Assembly: GCF_001427875.1 (NCBI RefSeq)
Contig: NZ_LMHK01000005.1
Coordinates: 124,001-188,000, forward strand
Source of the DNA: Devosia sp. Root685
GTDB taxonomy: Bacteria > Pseudomonadota > Alphaproteobacteria > Rhizobiales > Devosiaceae
Direction of reading: 5' to 3'
Length of the DNA: 64,000 nucleotides
Part shown: piece after piece, positions 51,023-60,158 of the stretch
Layout: the number at the start of each line of letters is the position of its first letter
Numbering within the stretch: position 1 is the first letter of the stretch
Notes under the pieces: model-generated
What the model saw: only the letters and a program-made list of their open reading frames with translations
Database searches by the model: none
Told to the model about the DNA's origin: nothing
Made by a program: the position numbers and the translations under genes

Positions 51023-51271
51023 ATGGCCGAGATCGCCGAGGATGTGAAAACCCTGAGCTTCGAAGCGGCTTTGGAGCAGCTTGAACAGATCGTGCAAAAG
51101 CTCGAAAGCGGCCGCGCCCCGCTCGCCGAATCCATCGCCATCTATGAGCGCGGCGAGGCGCTGAAAGCGCACTGCGAGATGCTCCTCAAAACCGCCGAAG
51201 CCCGGATCGAAAAGATCACCTTGAGCCGCGAAGGCAAAGCCATCGGCACCGAGCCGCTCGACGCGAACTGA
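51023..51271 (+). CDS. xseB: Exodeoxyribonuclease VII small subunit
   Basis: 82 residues, the usual length. [55 protein letters not shown] is the XseB coiled-coil core. It forms the nuclease with XseA, which is not in the window. Directly follows the deacetylase-family gene. Confidence 0.95.
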   Translation: MAEIAEDVKTLSFEAALEQLEQIVQKLESGRAPLAESIAIYERGEALKAHCEMLLKTAEARIEKITLSREGKAIGTEPLDAN

Positions 51272-51286
51272 GTTTGTGACGCTCAG

Positions 51287-51404
51287 AACCCCCACCTAGC
51301 CTCCCCCTCCAAGGGGGAGGGACCGAGCGGTGTGTGGGGCGAGATACTTTCTAAATTACCGGACCAGCCCCTCTCCCTCTCAGGGGGAGGCTGGGTGGGG
51401 GTTA
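51287..51404. repeat. Palindromic intergenic repeat, family E copy 2
   Basis: AACCCCCACCTAGCCTCCCC with CTCCAAGGGGGAGGG on the left, CCCTCTCAGGGGGAGGCTGG with GTGGGGGTTAGG on the right. It fills the gap before the SCO-protein start. Confidence 0.88.
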
Positions 51405-51415
51405 GGGCCCAAAAC

Positions 51416-52015
51416 ATGACAACCAACAAGACGCTGCGCAATTTCCGTATTGTGCTTTGGGCCCTGGTGGCCGTGGCGGCCCTTGGGGCGACCTTTCTTT
51501 ATGTGTTCCGTCCACCCCAGCGCCCTCTCGGGCTCAATGGCCAGAGCTTTGCGCTCAATTCCACTCAGGGCGGGACGTTTACCGAAAAAGATCTGGTCGG
51601 CACGCCGAGCCTGATCTTCTTTGGCTATACCTTCTGCCCCGATGTGTGCCCGACAACGCTGGCCGAAACCACCGCCTGGCGCGCGCAATTGGGGCTGACC
51701 CCGGAACAGCTGCGCATCATCTTTGTCACCGTCGATCCCGAGCGCGACACGCCCGAAATGGTCAAATCCTATGTCGAAGGCTTCGATCCTTCGGTAATAG
51801 GCCTGGTGGGCGATCAGGCCGCGACCGATCAGGTCAAGGCCGCCTTTGGCGTCTTTTCGGAAAAGGCCGGCGATGTCGAAAGCGAGTTCTATCTCGTCAA
51901 TCACACCGCGCTCACCTTCCTCATCGACAAGAACGGCACCTTCCAGGGCACCGTCGCCTATGAAGAGGCGCAGGATACCGCGCTCGCCAAGGTAAAGCGG
52001 CTCGTCGAGCGGTGA
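51416..52015 (+). CDS. SCO1/SenC family copper-binding protein
   Basis: 199 residues. An N-terminal membrane anchor (FRIVLWALVAVAALGATFLYVF) puts a thioredoxin-like domain in the periplasm. The copper ligands are Cys-x3-Cys in FGYTFCPDVCPTTLAE and His in FYLVNHTALTFLID. SCO proteins help assemble the CuA centre of cytochrome c oxidase or act as thiol-disulphide proteins. It overlaps the tlyA start by four bases (GTGA). Confidence 0.93.
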   Translation: MTTNKTLRNFRIVLWALVAVAALGATFLYVFRPPQRPLGLNGQSFALNSTQGGTFTEKDLVGTPSLIFFGYTFCPDVCPTTLAETTAWRAQLGLTPEQLRIIFVTVDPERDTPEMVKSYVEGFDPSVIGLVGDQAATDQVKAAFGVFSEKAGDVESEFYLVNHTALTFLIDKNGTFQGTVAYEEAQDTALAKVKRLVER

Positions 52016-52749
52016 GCCCCCGCATCCGCCTTGACCTTGCGATCGAGCAGCGAAAACTCCTGCCGAGCCGGGCGCGCGCCCGCGACGCGATCCTGCGCGG
52101 CACGGTGATCGTCAATGGCGAACCGGCGAGAAAGCCCAACCAGATGGTGGGGCCAGACGATGTCATCGCCCTCGACGATCCGGCTTCGGGTTACGTTTCG
52201 CGCGCCGCGCTAAAGCTCGTGGCGGGCCTTGATGCGGGCGGCATCAGCGTCGAGGGCAAGACCTGCCTCGATGTCGGCTCCTCGACCGGCGGCTTCACCC
52301 AGGTTCTGGTCGAACGCGGGGCGGCAAAGGTCTTTGCCGTCGATGTCGGGCATGAACAATTGCACCGCCGGCTCAAGGGCCACCCCCGCGTCGTGAGCCT
52401 CGAAGGGTTTAACGCGCGCGAGCTTTCGCGCGACGACATCCCCGAGCCGGTAGATCTCCTGGTTTCGGATCTGAGCTTTGTGTCGGTCACCAAGGTTCTG
52501 GCCGCCCCGCTCGGGCTTTGCGCGCCCCGCGCCGATGCGGTGATCCTCTTCAAGCCCCAGTTCGAAGTGGGCCGCGATTTCGTCGGCAAGGGCGGCATCG
52601 TCACCGACACAGAGGCCGGCGCCCGCGCCATGGCCGAAGTCATCGCCTTTGTCGAAACAACCGGCTTCGCCCACCGCCTCAGCCTCGCCTCCCCCATCGC
52701 CGGCGGCGACGGCAACCAGGAAACGGTGCTGGTCTTTTCGCGCGGCTAA
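52012..52749 (+). CDS. tlyA: TlyA family rRNA (cytidine-2'-O)-methyltransferase
   Basis: 245 residues, GTG start in the GTGA overlap with the SCO gene. An N-terminal S4 domain (IRLDLAIEQRKLLPSRARARDAILRGTVIVNGEPARKPNQMV) precedes an FtsJ-like methyltransferase with the SAM motif CLDVGSSTGGFTQVLVERGA and DLLVSDLSFVSVTKVL, and the conserved FKPQFEVGR. TlyA methylates 16S and 23S rRNA in mycobacteria, a role inferred here. In other Rhizobiales it is near dxs and xseB. Confidence 0.93.
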   Translation: MSPRIRLDLAIEQRKLLPSRARARDAILRGTVIVNGEPARKPNQMVGPDDVIALDDPASGYVSRAALKLVAGLDAGGISVEGKTCLDVGSSTGGFTQVLVERGAAKVFAVDVGHEQLHRRLKGHPRVVSLEGFNARELSRDDIPEPVDLLVSDLSFVSVTKVLAAPLGLCAPRADAVILFKPQFEVGRDFVGKGGIVTDTEAGARAMAEVIAFVETTGFAHRLSLASPIAGGDGNQETVLVFSRG

Positions 52750-52801
52750 AACATTCGTCCCAGATCACGTCATTTTTCGTCTGATGCACCCACAAACTCG
52801 A

Positions 52802-52882
52802 TTGTCACCCCGGCTTTAGGCCGGGGCCCATCTCGAGATCTCATTATGGGGCCCGGGTCGAGCCCGGGATGACAGCCGGTGG
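52802..52882. repeat. Palindromic intergenic repeat, family A copy 3
   Basis: TTGTCACCCCGGCTTTAGGC ... TCGAGCCCGGGATGACAGCC. Its first 30 bases match copies 1 and 4 almost exactly. The other parts of the 327-base gap before etfB hold nothing I recognise. Confidence 0.9.
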
Positions 52883-53076
52883 ATGGCCGGAATTTCAGGA
52901 GAAGCGTTACGCCGCCCTTCCGATTTCACGGTGTTATCCCCGCGAACGCGCCACCCTCGGCCGCCGCGAAAAGCACCCCTTTCTAACATTCCCCTTGCGA
53001 CCGAACCGAAATTCCCCTCCCGCGCCTTGCCCCTCGCGGCCCAATTTGTCATTGAACCTCCAACTCGGAGCCGCTC

Positions 53077-53835
53077 ATGAAAATCCTCGTCGCCGTCAAG
53101 CGCGTCGTCGACCACAATGTCCGCATTCGCGTCCGTCCCGATGGAACCGGCGTCGAAACATCTGGCGTGCGCATGTCGATGAACCCCTTCTGCAAGCACG
53201 CGGTGGAAGCATCAGTGCAGCTCGTCGAAAAAGGCGAAGCGAGCGAAGTGGTCGTCGTCTCCATCGGCCCCAAGCAGAGCAACGATGTCATTTTGACCGC
53301 CCTCGCCATGGGCGCTCACCGCGGCATTCTCGTTGAAACCGACGCGCCGCTCGAAACCCTCACCATCGCCAAGCTCCTCGCCAAAGTCGTCGAGGAAGAG
53401 CAGCCCGACCTGATCCTTCTCGGCAAGCAGGCTGTCGACGATGATTCCAACCATGTCGGCCAGATGCTCGCCGCCCTGACCAACCGCCCCCAGGCGACCT
53501 TCGCCTCCGAGATCGTCGTCAAAGGCAATGAGCTGGAAGTTACCCGCGAAGTCGACTATGGCCGCGAAACGCTTCGCTTGCCGCTCCCCGCCGTCGTCAC
53601 CGCCGACCTCCGCCTCAACACGCCCCGCAACGCCGCCCTCCCCATGGTAATGAAGGCGCGCTCCAAGCCATTGGCCGTGCGTCCGGCTGCTGAATTCGGC
53701 GTCGACCTCGCCCCGCGCCTCGTCGTCGAAAAAATATCCCCGCCCGCCGAACGCGTCGCCGGCAAAACCGTCGGCTCCGTCGCCGACCTCGCCGCGGCCA
53801 TCGTCTCCGAAGTCAACGAGATGGAGGCGCTCTGA
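53077..53835 (+). CDS. etfB: Electron transfer flavoprotein subunit beta
   Basis: 252 residues, the usual length. MKILVAVKRVVDHNVRIRVRPDGTGV, MNPFCKHAVEASVQLVEKGEASEVVVVSIG, ILLGKQAVDDDSNHVGQMLAALTNRPQATFAS and TADLRLNTPRNAALPMVMKARSKPL are ETF-beta signatures. It binds AMP and forms a dimer with EtfA that carries electrons from acyl-CoA dehydrogenases to ETF:quinone oxidoreductase. TGATG overlap with etfA. Confidence 0.98.
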   Translation: MKILVAVKRVVDHNVRIRVRPDGTGVETSGVRMSMNPFCKHAVEASVQLVEKGEASEVVVVSIGPKQSNDVILTALAMGAHRGILVETDAPLETLTIAKLLAKVVEEEQPDLILLGKQAVDDDSNHVGQMLAALTNRPQATFASEIVVKGNELEVTREVDYGRETLRLPLPAVVTADLRLNTPRNAALPMVMKARSKPLAVRPAAEFGVDLAPRLVVEKISPPAERVAGKTVGSVADLAAAIVSEVNEMEAL

Positions 53836-54764
53836 TGTCGGTTCTCCTACTTGCCGATCACGACAAGGGTGAACTCTCGCCCGCCACCGCCCGCCTCGTT
53901 GCCGCCGCGAGCCAACTCGGCCCCGTCGACATTCTTGTGATTGCGGAAACCCCCGGCAATATCGCCGCCTCGGCCGCTGAGATCGCCGGTGTTCGGATAG
54001 TCCAAGTAGTAAAAGCTGATAACACCGCTGAATCCATCACCAATTGCCTCGAGAACCTGGCTCAACGTTACCAGTCTGTTAGCGCCAGCGCCTCCTCGGT
54101 GGGCAAGGACGTTATCCCCCGTCTTGCCGCAAAGCTCGATATCCAGCCGGTCACCGACATCGTCGAAATCCTCGGTGCCAACCGCTTCGTCCGGCCCATC
54201 TATGCCGGCAACGCCTTGGAAACACTCACTGATTCCCAGCCAAAGCACCTCCTCACCTTCCGTGCCTCGGCCTTCCGCCCGGCCGCGTCAGGCAATGCCG
54301 CGCCGATCGAAACCCTTGATCTCACTGTGAATTCCGCCGCCCGCTTCCTTGCCGCCCACCGCACCGAAAGCGACACGCCCGATCTCGCCACAGCCCAGAT
54401 CGTCATCGGTGGCGGCGTCTCCGTCGGCTCCGCCGAGGGCTTTCAACTGATTGAAAAGCTTGGCAAAACCCTCGGTGCCGCCGTTGGCGCCACCCGCGCC
54501 GCGGTGGACGCCGGCTACGCCCCCAACGATTGGCAGATCGGCCAGACCGGCAAGATCATCGCCCCCGATCTCTACATCGCCATCGGCATTTCAGGCGCGC
54601 TGCAACACCTCGCCGGCATTCAGGGCGCCAAGAAGATTTTCGCCATCAATACCGACCCCGAAGCCCCGCTGATGAAAATCGCCGACGTAGCGCTGATCGG
54701 CGATCTCTTTGAAATCATTCCCCAATTGATCGCCGAACTGGAAAAGTCAGGCATAAAACACTGA
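53835..54764 (+). CDS. etfA: Electron transfer flavoprotein subunit alpha
   Basis: 309 residues. The N-terminal half is ETF-like; the C-terminal FAD domain has VGATRAAVDAGYAPNDWQIGQTGKIIAPDLYIAIGISGALQHLAGIQGAKKIFAINTDPEAPLMKIADVALIGDLFEIIP, the ETF-alpha signature. Coupled to etfB by a one-base overlap. A family A repeat follows at once. Confidence 0.98.
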   Translation: MSVLLLADHDKGELSPATARLVAAASQLGPVDILVIAETPGNIAASAAEIAGVRIVQVVKADNTAESITNCLENLAQRYQSVSASASSVGKDVIPRLAAKLDIQPVTDIVEILGANRFVRPIYAGNALETLTDSQPKHLLTFRASAFRPAASGNAAPIETLDLTVNSAARFLAAHRTESDTPDLATAQIVIGGGVSVGSAEGFQLIEKLGKTLGAAVGATRAAVDAGYAPNDWQIGQTGKIIAPDLYIAIGISGALQHLAGIQGAKKIFAINTDPEAPLMKIADVALIGDLFEIIPQLIAELEKSGIKH

Positions 54765-54780
54765 ACTCTCCCCACCCTCG

Positions 54781-54861
54781 ATTGTCACCCCGGCTTTAGG
54801 CCGGGGCCCATCCCGAGGTCTCAGACAAGATCCCGGCCCGAGGCCGGGATGACAGCCGGAG
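54781..54861. repeat. Palindromic intergenic repeat, family A copy 4
   Basis: ATTGTCACCCCGGCTTTAGG ... GAGGCCGGGATGACAGCCGG. It follows etfA by 16 bases and may protect or end the etfBA transcript. Confidence 0.9.
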
Positions 54862-54901
54862 GAGGGGAGGCATAGCAGACCACCGAAACGCCCAACTCCA
54901 A

Positions 54902-54929
54902 TTGCAAAAATCCATGAGCCGCCTATAAA
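54902..54929 (+). promoter_or_regulatory. Promoter of the aminotransferase gene
   Basis: TTGCAA at 54902-54907 and TATAAA at 54924-54929 with a 16-base spacer, placing the start of transcription some 25 bases before the ATG. Confidence 0.55.
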
Positions 54930-54960
54930 GACGGCGCCTTCTCACCGGACTTCCGAAAAA

Positions 54961-56145
54961 ATGTTCGAAACCCTCTCGACGGCCCCTGGCGACAAGATTC
55001 TTGCGCTCATGGGCGAGTTTGCCGCTGACCAGCGTTCCACCAAGATCGACCTGGGCGTCGGCGTCTACAAAGACGAAAAAGGCGTGACTCCGGTCATGAC
55101 CGCGGTGCGCAAAGCCGAAGAGAAAATCCTTTCGAACGAAGAAACAAAGACTTATCTCGGTATCGCCGGCAATAAAGGTTTTGGCACCGCCGTGCTCGAC
55201 CTCGTTTTGGCCGGCTCAGTCGATCTCTCCCGCGTGCGCATTGCGCAGGCTCCCGGCGGCACCGGCTCGCTCTGGGTCTTGATGCAGCTGATCAACCGCG
55301 CCCGCCCCGGTGCCACGGTCTATGTCTCGGACCCGACCTGGGCCAACCACAACCCGATCGCCATCAATTCGGGCCTGAAAGTCGCGACCTATCCCTATTT
55401 CGATACGGAAACGCGCGGCGTAAAGTTCGCCGAAATGCTGGCAACGCTTGATAAATTGGGCGCCGGGGATGTCGTTCTGCTGCACGGCTGCTGTCACAAC
55501 CCAACCGGCGCCAACCTCTCCAACGACCAGTGGGACCAGGTTGCCGCAAGCCTTCTCCGCACCGGCGCGCTGCCCTTCGTCGATCTCGCCTATCTCGGCT
55601 TTGGCGATGGCATCGAAGCGGACGCCTATGGCACGCGCAAAATTCTATCCACGGTCCCCGAAGCTCTGGTAGCATTCTCGGGTTCGAAGAATTTCGGGCT
55701 CTATCGCGAACGTGTCGGCGCTGCCATCCTCGTCGCTCGCGACGAAAAAAGTGCGGATATTACAAGTTCGCAGCTCCTCAACATCATCCGCGGCGCCTAT
55801 TCCCAGCCGCCCGATCACGGCGCTGAGATCATCCGCACCATTTTGGCCGACAAGGCGCTCCGCGCCGAGTGGGAAGAAGAGCTATCGCTCATGCGTAACC
55901 GCATGATTTCATTGCGAAAAAAACTCGCAGACGCGATCCGCACTCGCTCCAATTCGACCGATTTCGACTTCGTTGCCGATCACCGCGGCATGTTCTCGCT
56001 GCTCGGTCTCAGCAATGATGCGGTCGAACATCTTAAAGCCGGAAACGGGGTCTATATGACCGGAGATAGTCGCATCAATGTCGCCGGCATCCCGGAAGAT
56101 CGCGTTGGCGACCTTGCCGATGCATTTCTTGGCGCCGTACGCTGA
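54961..56145 (+). CDS. Aromatic amino acid/aspartate aminotransferase (TyrB/AspC type)
   Basis: 394 residues of class I PLP aminotransferases. Key sites: IDLGVGVYKDEKGVTPVM near the N-terminus, APGGTGSLWV, HGCCHNPTGANLSNDQW, PFVDLAYLGFGDG, and the Schiff-base lysine in SGSKNFGLYRERVGA. The C-terminal DHRGMFSLLGL and YMTGDSRINVAG match the TyrB/AspC group (Arg for the carboxylate). It should transaminate aromatic amino acids or aspartate with 2-oxoglutarate. Monocistronic with its own promoter. Confidence 0.94.
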   Translation: MFETLSTAPGDKILALMGEFAADQRSTKIDLGVGVYKDEKGVTPVMTAVRKAEEKILSNEETKTYLGIAGNKGFGTAVLDLVLAGSVDLSRVRIAQAPGGTGSLWVLMQLINRARPGATVYVSDPTWANHNPIAINSGLKVATYPYFDTETRGVKFAEMLATLDKLGAGDVVLLHGCCHNPTGANLSNDQWDQVAASLLRTGALPFVDLAYLGFGDGIEADAYGTRKILSTVPEALVAFSGSKNFGLYRERVGAAILVARDEKSADITSSQLLNIIRGAYSQPPDHGAEIIRTILADKALRAEWEEELSLMRNRMISLRKKLADAIRTRSNSTDFDFVADHRGMFSLLGLSNDAVEHLKAGNGVYMTGDSRINVAGIPEDRVGDLADAFLGAVR

Positions 56146-56226
56146 GCACACGCTTGCGGCCCCGCGCCGCCATGGACTAGCATCTGGCTAACTGGCCGGG
56201 CCATAAACGCTTTTTAGGAGGGAACG

Positions 56227-56880
56227 ATGAAGTTCTTCGTCGATACTGCAGACACCGCCGCAATCAAGGAACTCTATGAAACGGGTCTCCTCGATGGTGT
56301 CACCACCAATCCGTCGCTGATCGCCAAGTCGGGCCGCGACTTCAAGGAAGTGATCGCCGAGATCTGCGCCATCGTTCCCGGCCCGGTTTCCGCCGAAGTC
56401 GCAAGCCTCGAATATGACGGCATGATCAAGGAAGGCGAACACCTCGCCAAGATCGCGTCCAACGTCGTCATCAAGCTGCCGCTGACGCTTAACGGCTTGA
56501 AAGCGACCAAGTATTTCAAGGAAAAGGGCGTCCACACCAACGTCACGCTCTGCTTCTCGGCCAATCAGGCTTTGCTCGCTGCCAAGGCCGGCGCGACCTA
56601 TATCTCGCCCTTCATCGGTCGCCTCGATGACATCAATATCGATGGCCTCGAACTGATCGAGAACATCCGTCAGATCTACGACAACTACGGCTTCGAAACC
56701 GAAATCCTCGCCGCCTCGATCCGTACGCCCAACCACGTGACCGAAGTCGCGCTGGCCGGCGCCGACGTTGCCACCATCCCGCCCGACGTGATCAAGAAGC
56801 TGGCCAACCACCCGCTGACCAATGCGGGCATTGAAGGCTTCCTCAAGGATTGGGCCGCCACCGGCCAGTCGATCCTCTAG
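56227..56880 (+). CDS. fsa: Fructose-6-phosphate aldolase / small transaldolase
   Basis: 217 residues, the length of the FSA/TalC group. [52 protein letters not shown] (Schiff-base lysine) and [30 protein letters not shown] are signatures. Either it transfers dihydroxyacetone in the pentose phosphate route (transaldolase) or cleaves fructose-6-phosphate; the short form alone does not settle which. The start has GGAGGGAACG upstream. A strong terminator follows. Confidence 0.93.
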   Translation: MKFFVDTADTAAIKELYETGLLDGVTTNPSLIAKSGRDFKEVIAEICAIVPGPVSAEVASLEYDGMIKEGEHLAKIASNVVIKLPLTLNGLKATKYFKEKGVHTNVTLCFSANQALLAAKAGATYISPFIGRLDDINIDGLELIENIRQIYDNYGFETEILAASIRTPNHVTEVALAGADVATIPPDVIKKLANHPLTNAGIEGFLKDWAATGQSIL

Positions 56881-56930
56881 GATCGACGCAATCCATTGAT
56901 TGGTCTCGGATAATTCCGGGACCTGCTTTT

Positions 56931-56966
56931 AGACCTCGCCCGCGCACCGCCTGGGTGAGGTCTTTT
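56931..56966 (+). terminator. Rho-independent terminator after the transaldolase-like gene
   Basis: AGACCTCGCCC and GGGTGAGGTCT form an eleven-base stem with one G-T pair around an eleven-base loop, followed by TTTTATTT. Confidence 0.88.
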
Positions 56967-56982
56967 ATTTGACGAGACCGAC

Positions 56983-58059
56983 ATGGCTGATACCGAACTC
57001 GCCGCCCGCATCAAAGCTGCCCTCAATGCCGTGGAAATCCCCGGCGGCGGCGATCTCGCGAGTTTTTCCGGCCTTTCCGAAATCATCGTCACCCCCAGCG
57101 CCATAGCCTTCGCCGTCGGCGTTCCGCAGGGCATGGAAGCCGCCTTCGGCCCCGCCCGCGAAGCGGCTATCGAAGCGATAAAACCCCTGTCGGGCAGTCG
57201 CAAGGTGATGGTCTCCATCACCTCCGAAAAGCAGGCCGGCCCCAAATTCTCCCATGGCTCCCCCCAGCCCCAGGGCAAGACGCGCGTAAAAGGCGTCCGC
57301 CGCATCATCGCCGTCGGCTCAGGCAAGGGCGGCGTCGGCAAATCCACCACCTCGGTCAATCTCGCCCTCTCCTTCGCCGCCGAAGGCCTCAAAGTCGGCA
57401 TGCTCGACGCCGATCTCTACGGCCCCTCGGTCCCCAAACTGCTGGGGATCGAAGACCGCACGGCGCTGCGCGACGACGGCATTTTTCAGCCGCACGAAGC
57501 CTTTGGCCTCAAAGTCATGTCGATCGGCGCCATGCTGGTCCCCGGCCAAGCCGTCGTCTGGCGCGGCCCCATGGCTACCTCGGGCCTGCGTCAGTTGTTG
57601 CGCGAAACCGATTGGGGCGATCTCGACGTGTTGGTCATCGACCTGCCGCCCGGCACCGGCGATATTCATATCGGCCTCTTCCAGCAGACCATCGTCGATG
57701 GCGTCGTCATCGTCTCGACCCCGCAGGACCTGGCCCTGATCGACGCCCAAAAAGCCATCGACATGCTCCGCCGCATGTCCGTGCCCATCCTCGGGCTCAT
57801 TGAAAACATGAGCTATTTCATCGCGCCCGACACCGGCAACCGCTACGACATCTTTGGGACCGGTGGCGCCGAAAAGGCCGCCGCACGGCTCGAGGTTCCG
57901 TTCCTCGGCGCCATACCCTTGGTTATGTCTATTCGTGAAAATTCCGACGCCGGCGTGCCGCCGGTGGCAGCGAATCCCGAGGGGGCGGAGGCCTCCGTCT
58001 ACCGCGTGATCGCCCAGAGACTTCTCGCCGGTATGCCGGTCAGCAAGGCGCAGTTCTAG
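56983..58059 (+). CDS. mrp: Mrp/ApbC family P-loop ATPase
   Basis: 358 residues. An N-terminal MIP18-like region is followed by the deviant Walker A GSGKGGVGKSTTSVNLAL (about 112-130), LGMLDADLYGPSVPKLLG (here VGMLDADLYGPSVPKLLG) and DVLVIDLPPGTGDIHI. The family loads or carries Fe-S clusters through a CxxC pair; at that place this protein reads ENMSYFIAPDTGNRYDIFG, with both cysteines gone. I recall the same in other Rhizobiales Mrp proteins, so this is likely a group feature that argues for a different way to hold the cluster or for another role. Confidence 0.93.
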   Translation: MADTELAARIKAALNAVEIPGGGDLASFSGLSEIIVTPSAIAFAVGVPQGMEAAFGPAREAAIEAIKPLSGSRKVMVSITSEKQAGPKFSHGSPQPQGKTRVKGVRRIIAVGSGKGGVGKSTTSVNLALSFAAEGLKVGMLDADLYGPSVPKLLGIEDRTALRDDGIFQPHEAFGLKVMSIGAMLVPGQAVVWRGPMATSGLRQLLRETDWGDLDVLVIDLPPGTGDIHIGLFQQTIVDGVVIVSTPQDLALIDAQKAIDMLRRMSVPILGLIENMSYFIAPDTGNRYDIFGTGGAEKAAARLEVPFLGAIPLVMSIRENSDAGVPPVAANPEGAEASVYRVIAQRLLAGMPVSKAQF

Positions 58060-58074
58060 GCGCATTTTGGCAAT

Positions 58075-58100
58075 GCAATCGATTGCTGAAATCGATTGCA
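58075..58100 (+). promoter_or_regulatory. Tandem LacI-type operators before the beta-glucosidase gene
   Basis: GCAATCGATTGC is a perfect palindrome at 58075-58086, and AAATCGATTGCA follows at 58089-58100. Both share the AATCGATT core with a central CG, typical of LacI-family sites. They lie 62-87 bases before the ATG. No LacI-family gene is in the window. Confidence 0.6.
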
Positions 58101-58161
58101 TGACTTTTCCGAACAGGCTATCCGGCTAGTCAATAAGGGCGCAACGCCCTGCGGAGGGGTT

Positions 58162-59475
58162 ATGTTCTCGATCGATCGTAAGGATTTTGGTCCCGACTTC
58201 ACCTTTGGCGTCGCCACGGCCGCCTATCAGATCGAAGGCGGGCAGCGCGACGGTCGCGGCCAATCAATCTGGGATACGTTCTCGGCAACCCCGGGCAATG
58301 TCCACAATGGCGATACCGGCCTTAACGCCTGCAACCACTACGAGCTTTGGCCGCAGGATCTCGATCTTATTCGCGACGGCGGCTTTGGCGCCTATCGTTT
58401 TTCCTTCGCCTGGCCGCGCCTGATCCCCGAAGGCACCGGCGCCGTCAATCAGGCCGGTCTAGACTTTTATGATCGCCTGATCGACGGCATGCTTGAGCGC
58501 GGCCTCAAACCCTATGCGACGCTCTATCATTGGGATCTGCCCTCGACCCTGCAGGACCGCGGTGGCTGGATGAACCGCGATATCGCCAATTGGTTTGCCG
58601 ACTATGCGACGCTCGTCGGCGAAAAGTTCGGTGATCGCCTCGCGGCGACGGCCACCATCAACGAGCCCTGGTGCGTCGCCTTTCTCAGCCATTTCCTCGG
58701 CATCCACGCGCCGGGCTACCGCGACATGCGCGCCGCCGCTCGTGCCATGCACCACGTGCTTTTTGCGCACGGTACCGCCATCGACGCGCTGCGCGCGACG
58801 GGCACGAAAAACCTGGGCATCGTGCTCAATCTCGAAAAATCCGAGCCGGCGACCGACAGCGAAGAAGATAAGGCCGCCTGCAATTTCGGCGATGCGCTGT
58901 TCAATCGCTGGTATCTCGGCGGCGTCCTGAAAGGCCAGTACCCGGCCGAACTGACCGAATGGCTCGCGCCCTATCTCCCGGCCAATTATCAGGCTGATAT
59001 GTCGGTCGTGTCGCGTCCGCTCGATTGGCTGGGCATCAACTACTATACCCGCGGCATCTATAAGGCTTCGACGCAACCGGGCCGTCCGGTCGAGCAGGTG
59101 AAGGGCAATCTCGAACAGACCGATATCGGCTGGGAAATCTACCCCAAGGGCCTGTCGGACCTGCTGGTTCGCGTCTCCAACGACTATACGAAAATCCCGC
59201 TTTACGTCACCGAGAACGGCATGGCCGAGGTCGAAGGCGACGACGATCCGCGCCGCGTAAAATATTATGACGAGCACCTGAAAGCCGTGCTTGCCGCCCG
59301 CGCAGCCGGCGCCGATGTGCGCGGCTATTTCGCCTGGTCGCTGCTCGACAATTACGAATGGGCCGAGGGCTACAATAAGCGCTTTGGCCTGGTGCATGTC
59401 GACTATGAGACGCAGCAGCGCACGCCCAAAGCCAGCTACCGTTCTTTCCAGGGCATGCTGCACAACACGCGCTAA
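58162..59475 (+). CDS. GH1 family beta-glucosidase
   Basis: 437 residues from the ATG at 58162, which follows GGAGGGG. GH1 signatures: FTFGVATAAYQIEGG near the N-terminus, the acid/base Glu in ATINEPWCVAFL (about 160) and the nucleophile Glu in PLYVTENGMAEV (about 345), with SLLDNYEWAEGYNKRFGLVHVDY near the end. It is cytoplasmic (no signal peptide) and should hydrolyse cellobiose or other beta-glucosides after import. Two LacI-type operators lie upstream; no transporter adjoins it. Confidence 0.96.
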   Translation: MFSIDRKDFGPDFTFGVATAAYQIEGGQRDGRGQSIWDTFSATPGNVHNGDTGLNACNHYELWPQDLDLIRDGGFGAYRFSFAWPRLIPEGTGAVNQAGLDFYDRLIDGMLERGLKPYATLYHWDLPSTLQDRGGWMNRDIANWFADYATLVGEKFGDRLAATATINEPWCVAFLSHFLGIHAPGYRDMRAAARAMHHVLFAHGTAIDALRATGTKNLGIVLNLEKSEPATDSEEDKAACNFGDALFNRWYLGGVLKGQYPAELTEWLAPYLPANYQADMSVVSRPLDWLGINYYTRGIYKASTQPGRPVEQVKGNLEQTDIGWEIYPKGLSDLLVRVSNDYTKIPLYVTENGMAEVEGDDDPRRVKYYDEHLKAVLAARAAGADVRGYFAWSLLDNYEWAEGYNKRFGLVHVDYETQQRTPKASYRSFQGMLHNTR

Positions 59476-59525
59476 GCCGTGTATAGGGTCCGCGTCTCTC
59501 CATTTGATGCGGACCGGAAACTGCC

Positions 59526-60107
59526 ATGACATCTGAACTCATTGAACTGCCGGAATCCCTGCTGCGGCTCGAAGACCTTCTGGCCGAGGCCGGCGACGAT
59601 GCCATGCTCCTCTCCGAACTCGACGGTTTTCTCTGCTGCCTCGCCGTGGGCCCCGAGCCGATCGCGCGGGAGGAATGGTGGCCTTTCGAATGGCTTGCCG
59701 ATGAACGTGGCGAAGCCAAGCCCGGCAGTGCCGAAATCGAAACGCTGATCACGACGCGCCTTGCCGAAGTCGAGCGTGAGCTGGCTGACGACGAATATGC
59801 GCCGCTCTATGAGGTGGACGAAGAGAGCGACGAAGTCGTCTGGGAAGTCTGGATGGCCGGCTTCCAGCAGGCCATGCTGCTGCGCTTCGACTACTGGGAC
59901 GAACTGATGCGCCACACCGGCGATGACCTGCGCGGTGAAGTCGCCATGCGGCTGGCCTCCGCCCTGATGTTGTCCTCGCCCGACAACCGTCCCGATGATA
60001 CGGCGGCCGAGCAAGAATGGGCCGAATACGACGAAGCCGTCGAATCCATGCCCGACAATCTGGCGGCTGCAGCCGCCTTGCTCCATCAGTTGCATAAGGC
60101 AAACTGA
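59526..60107 (+). CDS. UPF0149/YecA family protein
   Basis: 193 residues, very acidic. LLSELDGFLCCLAVGPEPIAREEWWPFEW in the first third and EVWMAGFQQAMLL in the middle match UPF0149 (YgfB/YecA) proteins. The C-terminal SEC-C zinc tail seen in some members is absent. Function unknown in this group. It is convergent with the peptide transporter operon; a short AGCGC/GCGCT hairpin lies between the stop codons. Confidence 0.88.
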   Translation: MTSELIELPESLLRLEDLLAEAGDDAMLLSELDGFLCCLAVGPEPIAREEWWPFEWLADERGEAKPGSAEIETLITTRLAEVERELADDEYAPLYEVDEESDEVVWEVWMAGFQQAMLLRFDYWDELMRHTGDDLRGEVAMRLASALMLSSPDNRPDDTAAEQEWAEYDEAVESMPDNLAAAAALLHQLHKAN

Positions 60108-60158
60108 GGTCGGTCTCCCGATAGGCGGAGCACAAAAGGCTGAAGCGCCAGAAGCGCT

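Noticed and set aside
178-54861. Repeated palindromes considered as a CRISPR array
   Set aside because: The copies are scattered singly between genes, are hairpins of differing families, and never form a series of equal repeats with unique spacers; no cas genes are present.
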